Origin: Brachypterus glaber
Lineage: Eukaryota; Arthropoda; Insecta; Coleoptera; Kateretidae
Assembly: GCA_958510825.1 (NCBI GenBank)
Contig: OY294049.1
Span: 31,834,774 to 31,898,773, forward strand
DNA: 64,000 nt
Reading direction: 5' to 3'
Below, one piece after another: positions 51,927 through 62,157 of the stretch (within the stretch, counting starts at the first letter, position 1; every line of letters starts with the position of its first letter). The notes beneath the pieces were generated by a model. That model did not search any database and was not told the origin of the DNA. It saw only the letters and a program-made list of their open reading frames with translations. A program made the position numbers and the translations under genes.

Positions 51927-52485
51927 TAAAACAGCATACAGGAATAAAAAAGGGCCACCTATGAATTTATATCATTAACTAAAAGAGTAAGTTCTTCCGC
52001 AATGTTTGGCCTGGCTCCTTTTGGGATGCTTTTCAAAATTGGCATTAATTATTTTATCATGAAGAAGTATTTTACTAATGATATATTATTAAAAACTGAT
52101 TGTTTTCTGAATATTAACTTATATTTGATGTTACTTTCTTATTCTTGAAATTAGAAGTAACCGTGGACATACTTCGTTTTCACTTCGTTGATCTTTTTTT
52201 ATTACTAAAACAGCATACAGGAATAAAAAAGGGCCACCTATGAATTTATATCATTAACCAAAAGAGTAAGTTCTTCCACAATGTTTGGCCTGGCTCCTTT
52301 TGGGATGCTTTTCAAAATTGGCATTAATTATTTTATCATGAAGAAGTATTTTACTAATAATATATATGTAAAAACTGACTTTTTTCTGAATATTCACTTA
52401 TATTTGATGTTACTTTCTTATTCTTGAAATTAGAAGTAACCGTGGACATACTTCGTTTTCACTTCGTTGACCTTTTTTATTACTT
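51927..52485. repeat. 279-bp tandem duplication
   Basis: AAAACAGCATACAGGAATAA at 51,928 and 52,207. Both units continue with GGGCCACCTATGAATTTATA, TTTGGCCTGGCTCCTTTTGG and GTGGACATACTTCGTTTTCA. Only scattered substitutions separate them. Confidence 0.9.
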
Positions 52486-52622
52486 TCATGAATTTTCTTT
52501 GTATGAATTTTTAGGCCATTTATATTTTTGAAATGTTTATTACAGGTACTACAAAAGGCTAATTTTTCACCAGGGTTATTTAATTTTGTATAATTTAGAA
52601 TAAGGTCAAAATATACATTCAT
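52410..52622 (-). CDS. C2H2 zinc-finger ORF (70 aa), probable gene fragment
   Basis: ATG start; CSTCNKHFKNINGLKIHTKK followed by IH gives one complete C-x2-C...H-x4-H type finger. The last 25 residues come from the end of the tandem duplication and may be intron or read-through. The finger resembles the incomplete ones at the start of the polymerase B gene (12.3 kb), so this could be the N-terminal exon of another such gene. A host zinc-finger fragment is equally possible. Confidence 0.4.
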   Translation of the reverse strand: MNVYFDLILNYTKLNNPGEKLAFCSTCNKHFKNINGLKIHTKKIHESNKKGQRSENEVCPRLLLISRIRK

Positions 52623-52865
52623 AAGATTGCCGGAGAAAAGTTTTATTGAATTTTGGTATTTTTTTAGTAAACCAAACCAAGCAAGCCTAACTTTTTTGCT
52701 TTTTAACAGATTTTAACCTCCAAGGTTTTGATTAAGTCTTTAGAAAACTTTTTTTTTAAATGTTAAATATTAAATGTTATTTGTTGTTCAGTTCTTTGAA
52801 AAAGCCTCTAAACATGACAAAAATCGAATAAAAATTGATTTTTTGTCCACCGTATTATTTTTTCT

Positions 52866-53493
52866 CCATTATTATTTTTCATTTCTATTTTTATTTTTAT
52901 AAACCATGTATATGTGTGATACTATTCCATTATAAGTATTTAAAAAAAAAAACAAATATGACAAAACCTTAGAACAAATATTAAAAAAGTTGAAAAAAAA
53001 ATAAAAATTGACATTTCAATGCCATTTTGCATTTTCATCTGGATATTTTTTTTATTTAATTTTGCACAGGACATAGCCAAATATGTTGCTAAGAAAATAA
53101 CCAAAAATTAGATAGTGTTTTTCATCGTTTTGAAACTACAGCCATTGGCAATTGAATTGTAAATATCAATTTTTCGAAAATAGGAAAAAATCAAAAAAAT
53201 CCTCAGTTTCAATATCCAGAAGACGTGACTCAGCATTATATTTTTTCTTAAATTTTGTACAGCACATGCTGGATATATCTTAGGAGTATATGGGCCTAAG
53301 TTCTGTGAAAAAATAATTTAAAAAATATATCCAGTAATCAATGCAAAATGGCAATGAAATGTGAATTTTTCTATTTAACTTTTTTAATATTTGTCCTTGG
53401 GTTTTCTCATCTTACATTATTTTTTATTAATAATACTTATAATGGAATAGCATCACACATATACATGGTTTATAAAAAAAAATATAAATGAAA
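52866..53493. mobile_element. Foldback/MITE of about 630 bp
   Basis: ATTTTTCATTT...TTTATAAACCATGTATATGT at the left and ACATATACATGGTTTATAAA...AAATGAAAAAT at the right, with further mirrored blocks (ATTCCATTATAAGTATT, GCCATTTTGCATT). Arms about 200 bp, non-coding centre. Confidence 0.82.
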
Positions 53494-53504
53494 AATAGTC
53501 TTTT

Positions 53505-55090
53505 GGAAATTTTGCGTAGATTTGATTTCTGTTTCTAAACTCGGCATAGAGCCCAGTTTCATAGTAGCAATTGTTGTCAACCTGAGGTATTAGCACGTTC
53601 ATTCTAAGGTGTATTTTTGTTGGTCTTTCACACTTGGAGGAAATAAAAGGGATTTTTTCCGGAAAAATTTAGAACTTACATTCAAGTCGATATTTAACGA
53701 AGAGATTTTGTACAAAAAGCACCCCGAATGTCTAAATTTGGGGGTAGTTCTACCTATCAGAAAATGAGGTTATCGTTAAATGAAATTTGGAAAAAATTGC
53801 TGACAATTCGTACATTTGGAGTTCTCTGATTGACCGAGGGTGTTAAGGGTGAGCAAGATTTTTATTGGTTGTGCAAGCTTGTGCAAGCTATTTGCTATTA
53901 GATAGTAGTGAAAATTTTTAGCTTTTTTACTGGAGGGCTAAGGTCAAGTTAGCCCCCCCGAAGGTTTTTTTTATATAATTAGCCAATTCTTGGTGCGCAA
54001 GCTTTTTTTTTTGGTTGTGCAAGGTTGCGCAACATGTGTGTAAACTATTTTGCGACCCTAAGTTTTAACTGGCGGGGGGGGGACAAAGTTGACCATCCCG
54101 TATTATAGATCGTTTAATATTCGTTTGATGATAATAATGTTCCTTGATGAAATAAAAAAAATAGAGTAAAAGAAAAATGATATTTTTCTTGCTACAGCAA
54201 CTTTAATACAGGTCTGTATCTGACGGTACAAAAACACCCATCATTCGAGACTTGCTCACGTTTGTTTAAAATTCTGTTAGTTGTATGAGACTACAAAGTT
54301 AATTTTTTTATACAAATTGTATATTTGACGTGAAGAGCCTGTATTTTAATTAAAAAACCAGGTGTTAAGATAATTTTTTTAAATCATATTCCCTAATGAA
54401 ACAACTTACATATAATGCAACCTGATTTTTTTAATAATTTATTTTTAAATTTACACAAAAAAAAAAAACACGGCGTTCCCTTATTAGTCCTCATATTAAC
54501 AAAAATCGCGTCAAAGAGGTCTTTCGGATTCGGATTCCTGCATATTTTGGTGTTATTAATCTATCGAATCCAAATCCCACCCGCTCGTTTTTCAAAGTTA
54601 TGCTCATATTAAAAAATATATAAAATACCAACAAAAAAAAACTTAAAATCCATTAAAAAACCTATAAAAAACAAAAAAAAATCTAAAAAATATTATCGGA
54701 ACTTAAAGAGTAAGTTTTTATCTTAATACGATTTAGGATCTTTTATTGTTTCATTTTACTTTTGGCCGAAATATTTATTTCAGGGTGTTTCGTTTTGAAA
54801 TGGGACATCCTGTTTTTCTTGAAATTTAACTTGAAAAGCATATGACATTATTAATACCACTAAAGTTTACTTAATTATACATATATTAATGCATCCTAAT
54901 GGCAAATATAATACCAGAAGATTACCAAATAGTGAATTCAAGAGTAATATTTATTGGGGTGGAGCGACAAAAAAAAACATTTTTTTTAAATTCAGGATGC
55001 CTATATGCGGAAAAGTTGATTGTTGTTTTTGTGAATTAGATACTGTTCAAAATCGGGGTTCCTTGTGACGTAATCTTTGGCTGCTGTAAC
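53505..55090. repeat. Repeat T, copy 1
   Basis: GCGTAGATTTGATTTCTGTT, GGTATTAGCACGTTCATTCT, TTGTGCAAGCTTGTGCAAGC, ATCGTTTAATATTCGTTTGA and GTTTCGTTTTGAAATGGGAC all recur in the same order at 62,158-64,000. Copy 1 lacks about 170 bp present in copy 2 (62,820-62,990) and lacks its MITE. No credible ORF. Confidence 0.88.
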
Positions 55091-56290
55091 CCTCCAGGCT
55101 ATATTCGAATATCATAAAAACAATATTGTTTATTTATTTAAAAGTTACTCATCAAATGCAATAATATCTTTTGTGAGGTGCCACTTTAGGTTAGTCTATT
55201 CTAAATAATCGAGTCAGACTCATGTAGAGATTTTCCGAGACGCCCTTTGTGAATTTAGGGTTTGCCTGCTGAAAATTGAAAAAAAAAATTCCAAAAGCTT
55301 AGAAAAACTTGCCAATGTGATGTATTAGTTGGGCAAATACCGTTCAAAATTAAAAATTGTTTTTGTTTTTCATAATAATTTTAAATCGTAACCGCTGCAT
55401 AATAAAATAAATATATTAATAAAAAGTGTTCTATATAAATTGGATTAAAACCCATGTTCTAGAAAGTTATTGGTGTAAACTAACCTTTTACCAGAATACG
55501 CTGAATTATAATAATACAGTACTGCAAGGTCCTGCTTCAGGCATGCGAATATATGATTTTGGATAATTCGACTATGCTGTACTTAGTTTTTTCCATCACG
55601 TCAGGATTTTGCGCAATTATAAAAACAAAGCTTTAAAATGAATAAAAAAATAGATTATTGCAAGATTAGAAGGAGTATTTCTAGGAATTGTTCGATTTTG
55701 GCAAAATTTGATCTGAAGCATTTTCTCTATAGTGAAACTTAAAATAAGGAGGTAGCCCGTTAACACTTCAAATTTTCGCATTTTAAGAAGCACTCTACTA
55801 TTATAGTATAATACAGGTTTAGGCGGTGTATTTTATAATTATATTCTCTGTGGGTTAATTATATTAATTTATAATAAAACTGTTATCTTTTACAAACGAT
55901 AGATAGAGATATTCGCTCCGATTCGGGCAGGGCTGAGGGCTTGTAACCCATCTATGTTAGAGAAAAACTGCCACGGGATTTTTTTCAAAAATATGATTTT
56001 TTAAATTTTTTTCAAAATTTTTAAATTTCGCGCATATGTGATATTGACGTGCAATAACTTAAAAACTATTTATCCTAGAGAACTATGGTTTTTGCTATTA
56101 AAAAAATCATATTTTTTTATCAAGTTTTATCAAATTAGTTTTGACAGTTTTTTCAAGTTGGCGGCGAAAAAATTTAAAGTAATTTTTCTCAAAAACTCAA
56201 TTTTTTATCTTTATTTTATCAAAGTATGTGACAATGAGTAGAGATGTGTGTGAGTAGAGACCTGTGTGAATAAATATGTGTGTGAGTACA
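55091..56290. other. Non-coding DNA
   Basis: No gene. Contains TTTTTTCCATCACGTCAGGA (55,587), a stray copy of a motif from the 48-kb tandem array. Confidence 0.4.
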
Positions 56291-56322
56291 CTGAAAGTGT
56301 ACAAAATAAATTTTAAATTTAT

Positions 56323-56820
56323 ATGTCTCATAAGTTTAATATACCACGTAATGAGTATCATGTCTCTTTTGTTAGGGAATATTTAGGGATGCCAACACTT
56401 AATAATCGTAGAATATTTTACGATGTTTTAATTTTATTTAAAGTGTTGAATGATTATATTAACTGCCCACAATTATTATCCCTTATAAACTTTTATGTGC
56501 CACATTCTCAAACTAGATCTCAAATTCTTTTTAGCTTTACATCGCGTTTAAATAATTATAACGTTAACTATCCGATTAATCGCATGCTAACTTATGGTAA
56601 TCGGTACAATGAATTTAATGACATTGATTTTTTTAATAGTTTCTTAAACAGTTTTAAAAATATTTTAAGACAAGATATATTTGTTTAGTATTACTATATT
56701 CATATGTATAAGATAAAATATTATTAAGATATTTTATATACTGTTTTCTAGTTTTCAAATTTGCAATTTATATGTAAATTGGGTTTATCCGTAAAATAAA
56801 TAAATAAAAAAATTAAATAA
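56323..56820 (+). pseudogene. LINE F 3' fragment: RT C-terminal domain and 3' UTR
   Basis: The open frame 56,323-56,688 (YLGMPTLNNRRIFYDVLILF, CPQLLSLINFYVP, then NYPINRML) corresponds to the last about 120 residues of a Jockey/CR1-like RT and ends at a natural TAG. A 130-bp 3' UTR and an AAATAAATAAA-rich tail follow. It has the same domain layout as LINE E at 16.8 kb. 5'-truncated and non-functional. Confidence 0.75.
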
Positions 56821-56821
56821 A

Positions 56822-57038
56822 TAATGAAAATATAATAAAAGTGGCGGGGCGCCCGGGCGGTGGAAGCACTTAATAGAAAAAATATTTTTCTTTCTGTGAA
56901 TAATAATATTTGTCTTACGCAACTTTCTGCGCGCCAGGCCTGACGGATTTAAGAAAAGAATATTTCACTCCACCCTAATATTTATATTCTTATTTGAGTA
57001 GTCGTTTTATTTCATAAGATAGAGCAACTTCATTTAAT
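56822..57038. other. Short non-coding segment with GC block
   Basis: GGCGGGGCGCCCGGGCGGTG at 56,843 is a small GC island in AT-rich DNA. No gene. Confidence 0.4.
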
Positions 57039-57364
57039 TGCTGGTACACAGAGATAAATAATACAGGCCTACAAATTTAAACGTTTTTTTTCTTTGGATT
57101 AAATATTTATATATCAAGGGAGTATACAAACTGGTTCACTCCTGAGGTAAATACACTATTTTTTCCACTATCGACCACAATATTTACATAAAACTTAAAT
57201 TTAAACCTGTATTCAAAACGAACTAATCTATTTTTGCAATTTCTTTTAAAATTAAATCAAGACATCCATGAATTGTGAAATGACATGTTTACGTTTTCAA
57301 TTGTTTTTTATGGCCGTAGTATTTTAAATATGGCACGCAAATTTTTATAGTTTTTTTTATTTAT

Positions 57365-57713
57365 TTTTATTTTTTATTTTTAGAATTGATCCTTATAATA
57401 AAAGTAATTTTTCCTGAAAACAATACGTTAATCGGAAATTTCTTTCAGATTTTTTCGATTTTTTAACCGCCTTAACTTTTTTGTTTTTGGGGGATACTTT
57501 CAAAAACAATAGGGGTCTTCCCCTTGTAGAACTTGATTTTTCCTGAAAATTTCAAGTCGATCGGATTATTCGTTCTTGAGTTATCGTGTTTACAAAAATC
57601 GTGACATCAGAGGGACAGACAGACGGACGGACTTTTTTTAAATTTTTTTTGAAAATTCGAAACTACCGTATAATATTATTCTAGCTTTGGCGCTGTGAAT
57701 AATATATAGGCTA
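57365..57713. repeat. Repeat R, partial copy in unit 1
   Basis: GAATTGATCCTTATAATAAA, TTTTTGTTTTTGGGGGATAC, GACAGACAGACGGACGGAC and a right end at GGCGCTGTGAATAATATA. Another copy is in unit 2 (59,885-60,240), which has extra bases in the A/T run after the GGACGGAC block. Confidence 0.75.
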
Positions 57714-58270
57714 ATTCGTTTAAACGTTATAATGATTCATCCTTAAAGCAACCTCCCGTTTTACGCTTCCCTACCCGCAACGCCCATACTTGGTTTCCCC
57801 TCTCACGTTCCGTTCCCCTTGCGGTCCATACTTTCAATATGAGTCAAGTATAAACGGATCATACTTTAATAACCATCCATTACTAAAATAATTGTTTTTG
57901 GCTTTATATTTTTTTATTTTTGGTTTTATATTTTTTTATGTTTTGGTTCTTGATGAAAAATGTACTCTTAAAAATGCATTTATTTATCTTTAAAACGGTT
58001 AAACCTGCGATTTAACACCACAGAAACTTTTTTGTGTATTTTTACATAAAAAAGTATTCCAACAACGATGGAGACACCGGCAACCTGGGAACGGTAACCC
58101 AGAAGCCATGTTCTCCAAAACAAATCTAGTAAACAGCCTAAAGTATGATCCGTTTATACGTGATAGTGACTCATATTGAAACTATGGACCGCGTGGGGAA
58201 CGGATCGTGAAAGGGGAAACCAAGTATAGGCGTTGCGGGTCACGTTTTAATGAATTAGCCTATTATACTA
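57713..58270. mobile_element. MITE in duplication unit 1 (about 555 bp)
   Basis: ATAGGCTAATTCGTT...AAACG at the left and CGTTTTAATGAATTAGCCTAT at the right. CGCAACGCCCATACTTGGTT, GGTCCATA and ATAAACGGATCATACTTTA are all mirrored. It sits directly after the R repeat end. The second copy is at 60,240-60,802. Confidence 0.82.
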
Positions 58271-58305
58271 TAATAGTAAGCCTGACAAAGGAAACGAATA
58301 GTTAA

Positions 58306-58976
58306 GAGCTGGTGATCATTTTTATTTCATTATTTGCTCCCAGCTATATTTTATATTTGTCTTAAAGTACATTCAAATTAAGCTATTTGCAAATCGCCCA
58401 TTTCTGGATCGGGTTTCTTTGGATGCTAGAAGCTTCGAAAAGGTGGTGCAATGGGGCCCCCGAAAAATATATTTTTAATTTACCGAATCAAACACATTAC
58501 ATCTAGTATATCTAGATAAATCTATTTTCAGAGTTTTACACAATTATTTAGTAGGCCAAGGGGTAAAAAAAGATTTTAAAATGTGTATTTGACATATGTC
58601 AACACTAAAAATTCTAATGAATTTTCATTTAATAAAAATGTCGTTTCACAAATACACGTTTCTTTAAAAAATTAAGTATCACATATGTCAAAGGCACTTT
58701 TTAAGGACTGTACTTACCCCTTGGCCCTAGAATTATTGCGTATAACTATGATAATAGCTAATTCTGAATGTAATAAATGTAATGTATATGACTGGGCAAG
58801 TTTAAAATGGATTCTTTTGGTAGCTCATTGCCAGAGTTTTGGAGCTTCTAGTACCCAAAGTAACAGGATCCGGAGCCTAGCAATTTGGAAATAGCTTAAT
58901 TTGAATGTATTTTAAGACATATATAAAATACAGCTGGGAGAAAATAATGAAATAAAAATGGTCACCAGCTCTCAGA
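58306..58976. mobile_element. Inverted-repeat element in duplication unit 1
   Basis: GAGCTGGTGATCATTTTTAT...TCCCAGCTATATTTTATAT mirrors ATATAAAATACAGCTGGGAG...AAATGGTCACCAGCTC. Arms about 140 bp, with further mirrored parts inside (GACATATGTC). The second copy is in unit 2 (about 60,838-61,508). Confidence 0.82.
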
Positions 58977-59554
58977 CTACAAGCTGTTTGACTAGCAAGA
59001 TCTTATCTATCTATCAGGTACACGACAAAAGTTTTATGCAAAAACCAGAAAATCGACCCGGTTTCGAATTGAAATTAATTTTTTTTACTCGACTGTTAAA
59101 ACCCAAAAACCTTAGGAAGGTTTGTATAGATGGCCAAAAACAGCAAAATTTCATGCAGCAACCTCCTTGATCAGCTCTGAAACTAGCAGGATTTAAAAAC
59201 TTTTATATCCCGACCTATTGTCCCAGGGGATCCATCCTACCATCTGGATGGTACTCTCGATCATATAACTTACAGCCAAAGCTATTTTTCACTGTACGAA
59301 ATTGTAGAAACTGGTAAAAAGAATGGATCAAAAATTAATATTTAGATACATATTTTAAAATAAAAACGAATGGACCGGTAGGCTCTAAATGAATTCATGA
59401 AAAAAAAATAGGGTTGCAAGATGATCGAACTAAATCCACTCATACAGGCGCCATGGTATAGGTTTGGACGAGAAAAATATTGTTTTCAGAAAGTTATTAC
59501 CGTTAGCATCAAATGTTGTACAATTTCTGTGCCGTTTGCAAGCACGTGAGCCGT

Positions 59555-62084
59555 GCTGGTACACAGAGATAAATAATACAGGCCTACAAATTTAAACGTT
59601 TTTTTTCTTTGGATTAAATATTTATATATCAAGGGAGTATACAAACTGGTTCACTCCTGAGGTAAATACACTATTTTTTCCACTATCGACCACAATATTT
59701 ACATAAAACTTAAATTTAAACCTGTATTCAAAACGAACTAATCTATTTTTGCAATTTCTTTTAAAATTAAATCAAGACATCCATGAATTGTGAAATGACA
59801 TGTTTACGTTTTCAATTGTTTTTTATGGCCGTAGTATTTTAAATATGGCACGCAAATTTTTATAGTTTTTTTTATTTATTTTTATTTTTTATTTTTAGAA
59901 TTGATCCTTATAATAAAAGTAATTTTTCCTGAAAACAATACGTTAATCGGAAATTTCTTTCAGATTTTTTCGATTTTTTAACCGCCTTAACTTTTTTGTT
60001 TTTGGGGGATACTTTCAAAAACAATAGGGGTCTTCCCCTTGTAGAACTTGATTTTTCCTGAAAATTTCAAGTCGATCGGATTATTCGTTCTTGAGTTATC
60101 GTGTTTACAAAAATCGTGACATCAGAGGGACAGACAGACGGACGGACTTTTTTTAAATTTAAAAAAAAAGTTTAATTTTTTTTGAAAATTCGAAACTACC
60201 GTATAATATTATTCTAGCTTTGGCGCTGTGAATAATATATAGGCTAATTCGTTTAAACGTTATAATGATTCATCCTTAAAGCAACCTCCCGTTTTACGCT
60301 TCCCTACCCGCAACGCCCATACTTGGTTTCCCCTCTCACGTTCCGTTCCCCTTGCGGTCCATACTTTCAATATGAGTCAAGTATAAACGGATCATACTTT
60401 AATAACCATCCATTACTAAAATAATTGTTTTTGGCTTTATATTTTTTTATTTTTGGTTTTATATTTTTTTATGTTTTGGTTCTTGATGAAAAATGTACTC
60501 TTAAAAATGCATTTATTTATCTTTAAAACGGTTAAACCTGCGATTTAACACCACAGAAACTTTTTTGTGTATTTTTACATAAAAAAGTATTCCAACAACG
60601 ATGGAGACACCGGCAACCTGGGAACGGTAACCCAGAAGCCATGTTCTCCAAAACAAATCTAGTAAACAGCCTAAAGTATGATCCGTTTATACGTGATAGT
60701 GACTCATATTGAAACTATGGACCGCGTGGGGAACGGATCGTGAAAGGGGAAACCAAGTATAGGCGTTGCGGGTCACGTTTTAACGAATTAGCCTATTATA
60801 CTATAATAGTAAGCCTGACAAAGGAAACGAATAGTTAAGAGCTGGTGATCATTTTTATTTCATTATTTGCTCCCAGCTATATTTTATATTTGTCTTAAAG
60901 TACATTCAAATTAAGCTATTTGCAAATCGCCCATTTCTGGATCGGGTTTCTTTGGATGCTAGAAGCTTCGAAAAGGTGGTGCAATGGAGCCCCCGAAAAA
61001 TATATTTTTAATTTACCGAATCAAACACATTACATCTAGTATATCTAGATAAATCTATTTTCACAGTTTTACACAATTATTTAGTAGGCCAAGGGGTAAA
61101 AAAGATTTTAAAATGTGTATTTGACATATGTCAACACTAAAAATTCTAATGAATTTTCATTTAATAAAAATGTCGTTTCACAAATACACGTTTCTTTAAA
61201 AAATTAAGTATCACATATGTCAAAGGCACTTTTTAAGGACTGTACTTACCCCTTGGCCCTAGAATTATTGCGTATAACTATGATAATAGCTAATTCTGAA
61301 TGTAATAAATGTAATGTATATGACTGGGCAAGTTTAAAATGGATTCTTTTGGTAGCTCATTGCCAGAGTTTTGGAGCTTCTAGTACCCAAAGTAACAGGA
61401 TCCGGAGCCTAGCAATTTGGAAATAGCTTAATTTGAATGTATTTTAAGACAAATATAAAATACAGCTGGGAGAAAATAATGAAATAAAAATGGTCACCAG
61501 CTCTCAGACTACAAGCTGTTTGACTAGCAAGATCTTATCTATCTATCAGGTACACGACAAAAGTTTTATGCAAAAACCAGAAAATCGACCCGGTTTCGAA
61601 TTGAAATTAATTTTTTTTACTCGACTGTTAAAACCCAAAAACCTTAGGAAGGTTTGTATAGATGGCCAAAAACAGCAAAATTTTATGCAGCAACCTCCTT
61701 GATCAGCTCTGAAACTAGCAGGATTTAAAAACTTTTATATCCCGACCTATTGTCCCAGGGAATCCATCCTACCATCTAGATGGTACTCTCGATCTTATAA
61801 CTTACAGCCAAAGCTATTTTTCACTGTACGAAATTGTAGAAACTGGTAAAAAGAATGGATCAAAAATTAATATTTAGATACATATTTTAAAATAAAAACG
61901 AATGGACCGGTAGGCTCTAAATGAATTCATGAAAAAAAAATAGGGTTGCAAGATGATCGAACTAAATCCACTCATACAGGCGCCATGGTATAGGTTTGGA
62001 CGAGAAAAATATTGTTTTCAGAAAGTTATTACCGTTAGCATCAAATGTTGTACAATTTCTGTGCCGTTTGCAAGCACGTGAGCC
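59555..62084. repeat. 2.5-kb tandem duplication, unit 2
   Basis: Same boundaries and content as unit 1 with about a dozen small differences, including about 17 extra bases near 60,160-60,178. The translated frames at 61,217 and 61,490 are identical to those in unit 1. Confidence 0.92.
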
Positions 62085-62157
62085 ATCCTAATAGAAGTAA
62101 CCCTTACGCCCTAATTGTTTTTCAAAACCGGACTTGTTATGCATCAATCTTTTAAAA

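Larger units (their letters stand above)
54951..56991. mobile_element. Candidate 2-kb element with GGGTGGAG ends
   Basis: TAATATTTAT precedes GGGGTGGAGCG at 54,962 and also follows CACTCCACCC at 56,983, which would be a duplication of about 10 bp around short inverted ends. The ends resemble those of the 28-36 kb element. The interior similarity between ends stops after about 20 bp, so this is tentative. Confidence 0.35.
57039..59552. repeat. 2.5-kb tandem duplication, unit 1
   Basis: From GCTGGTACACAGAGATAAAT to AGCACGTGAGCC. It contains a partial R repeat, a MITE and an inverted repeat, listed separately. Unit 2 follows head-to-tail after two bases. The 60-70 codon frames at 58,685 and 58,958 are in repeat DNA and do not look like genes. 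Confidence 0.92.

Noticed and set aside
54415..54612. Frames at 54,415 and 63,197 in repeat T
   Set aside because: The two copies differ in frame and ends, so the reading frame is not conserved between them.
58685..61702. Duplicated ORFs of 69 and 70 aa in the tandem 2.5-kb units
   Set aside because: The frames lie inside or next to inverted-repeat arms of non-coding elements and show no domain. Their identity just reflects the recent duplication.
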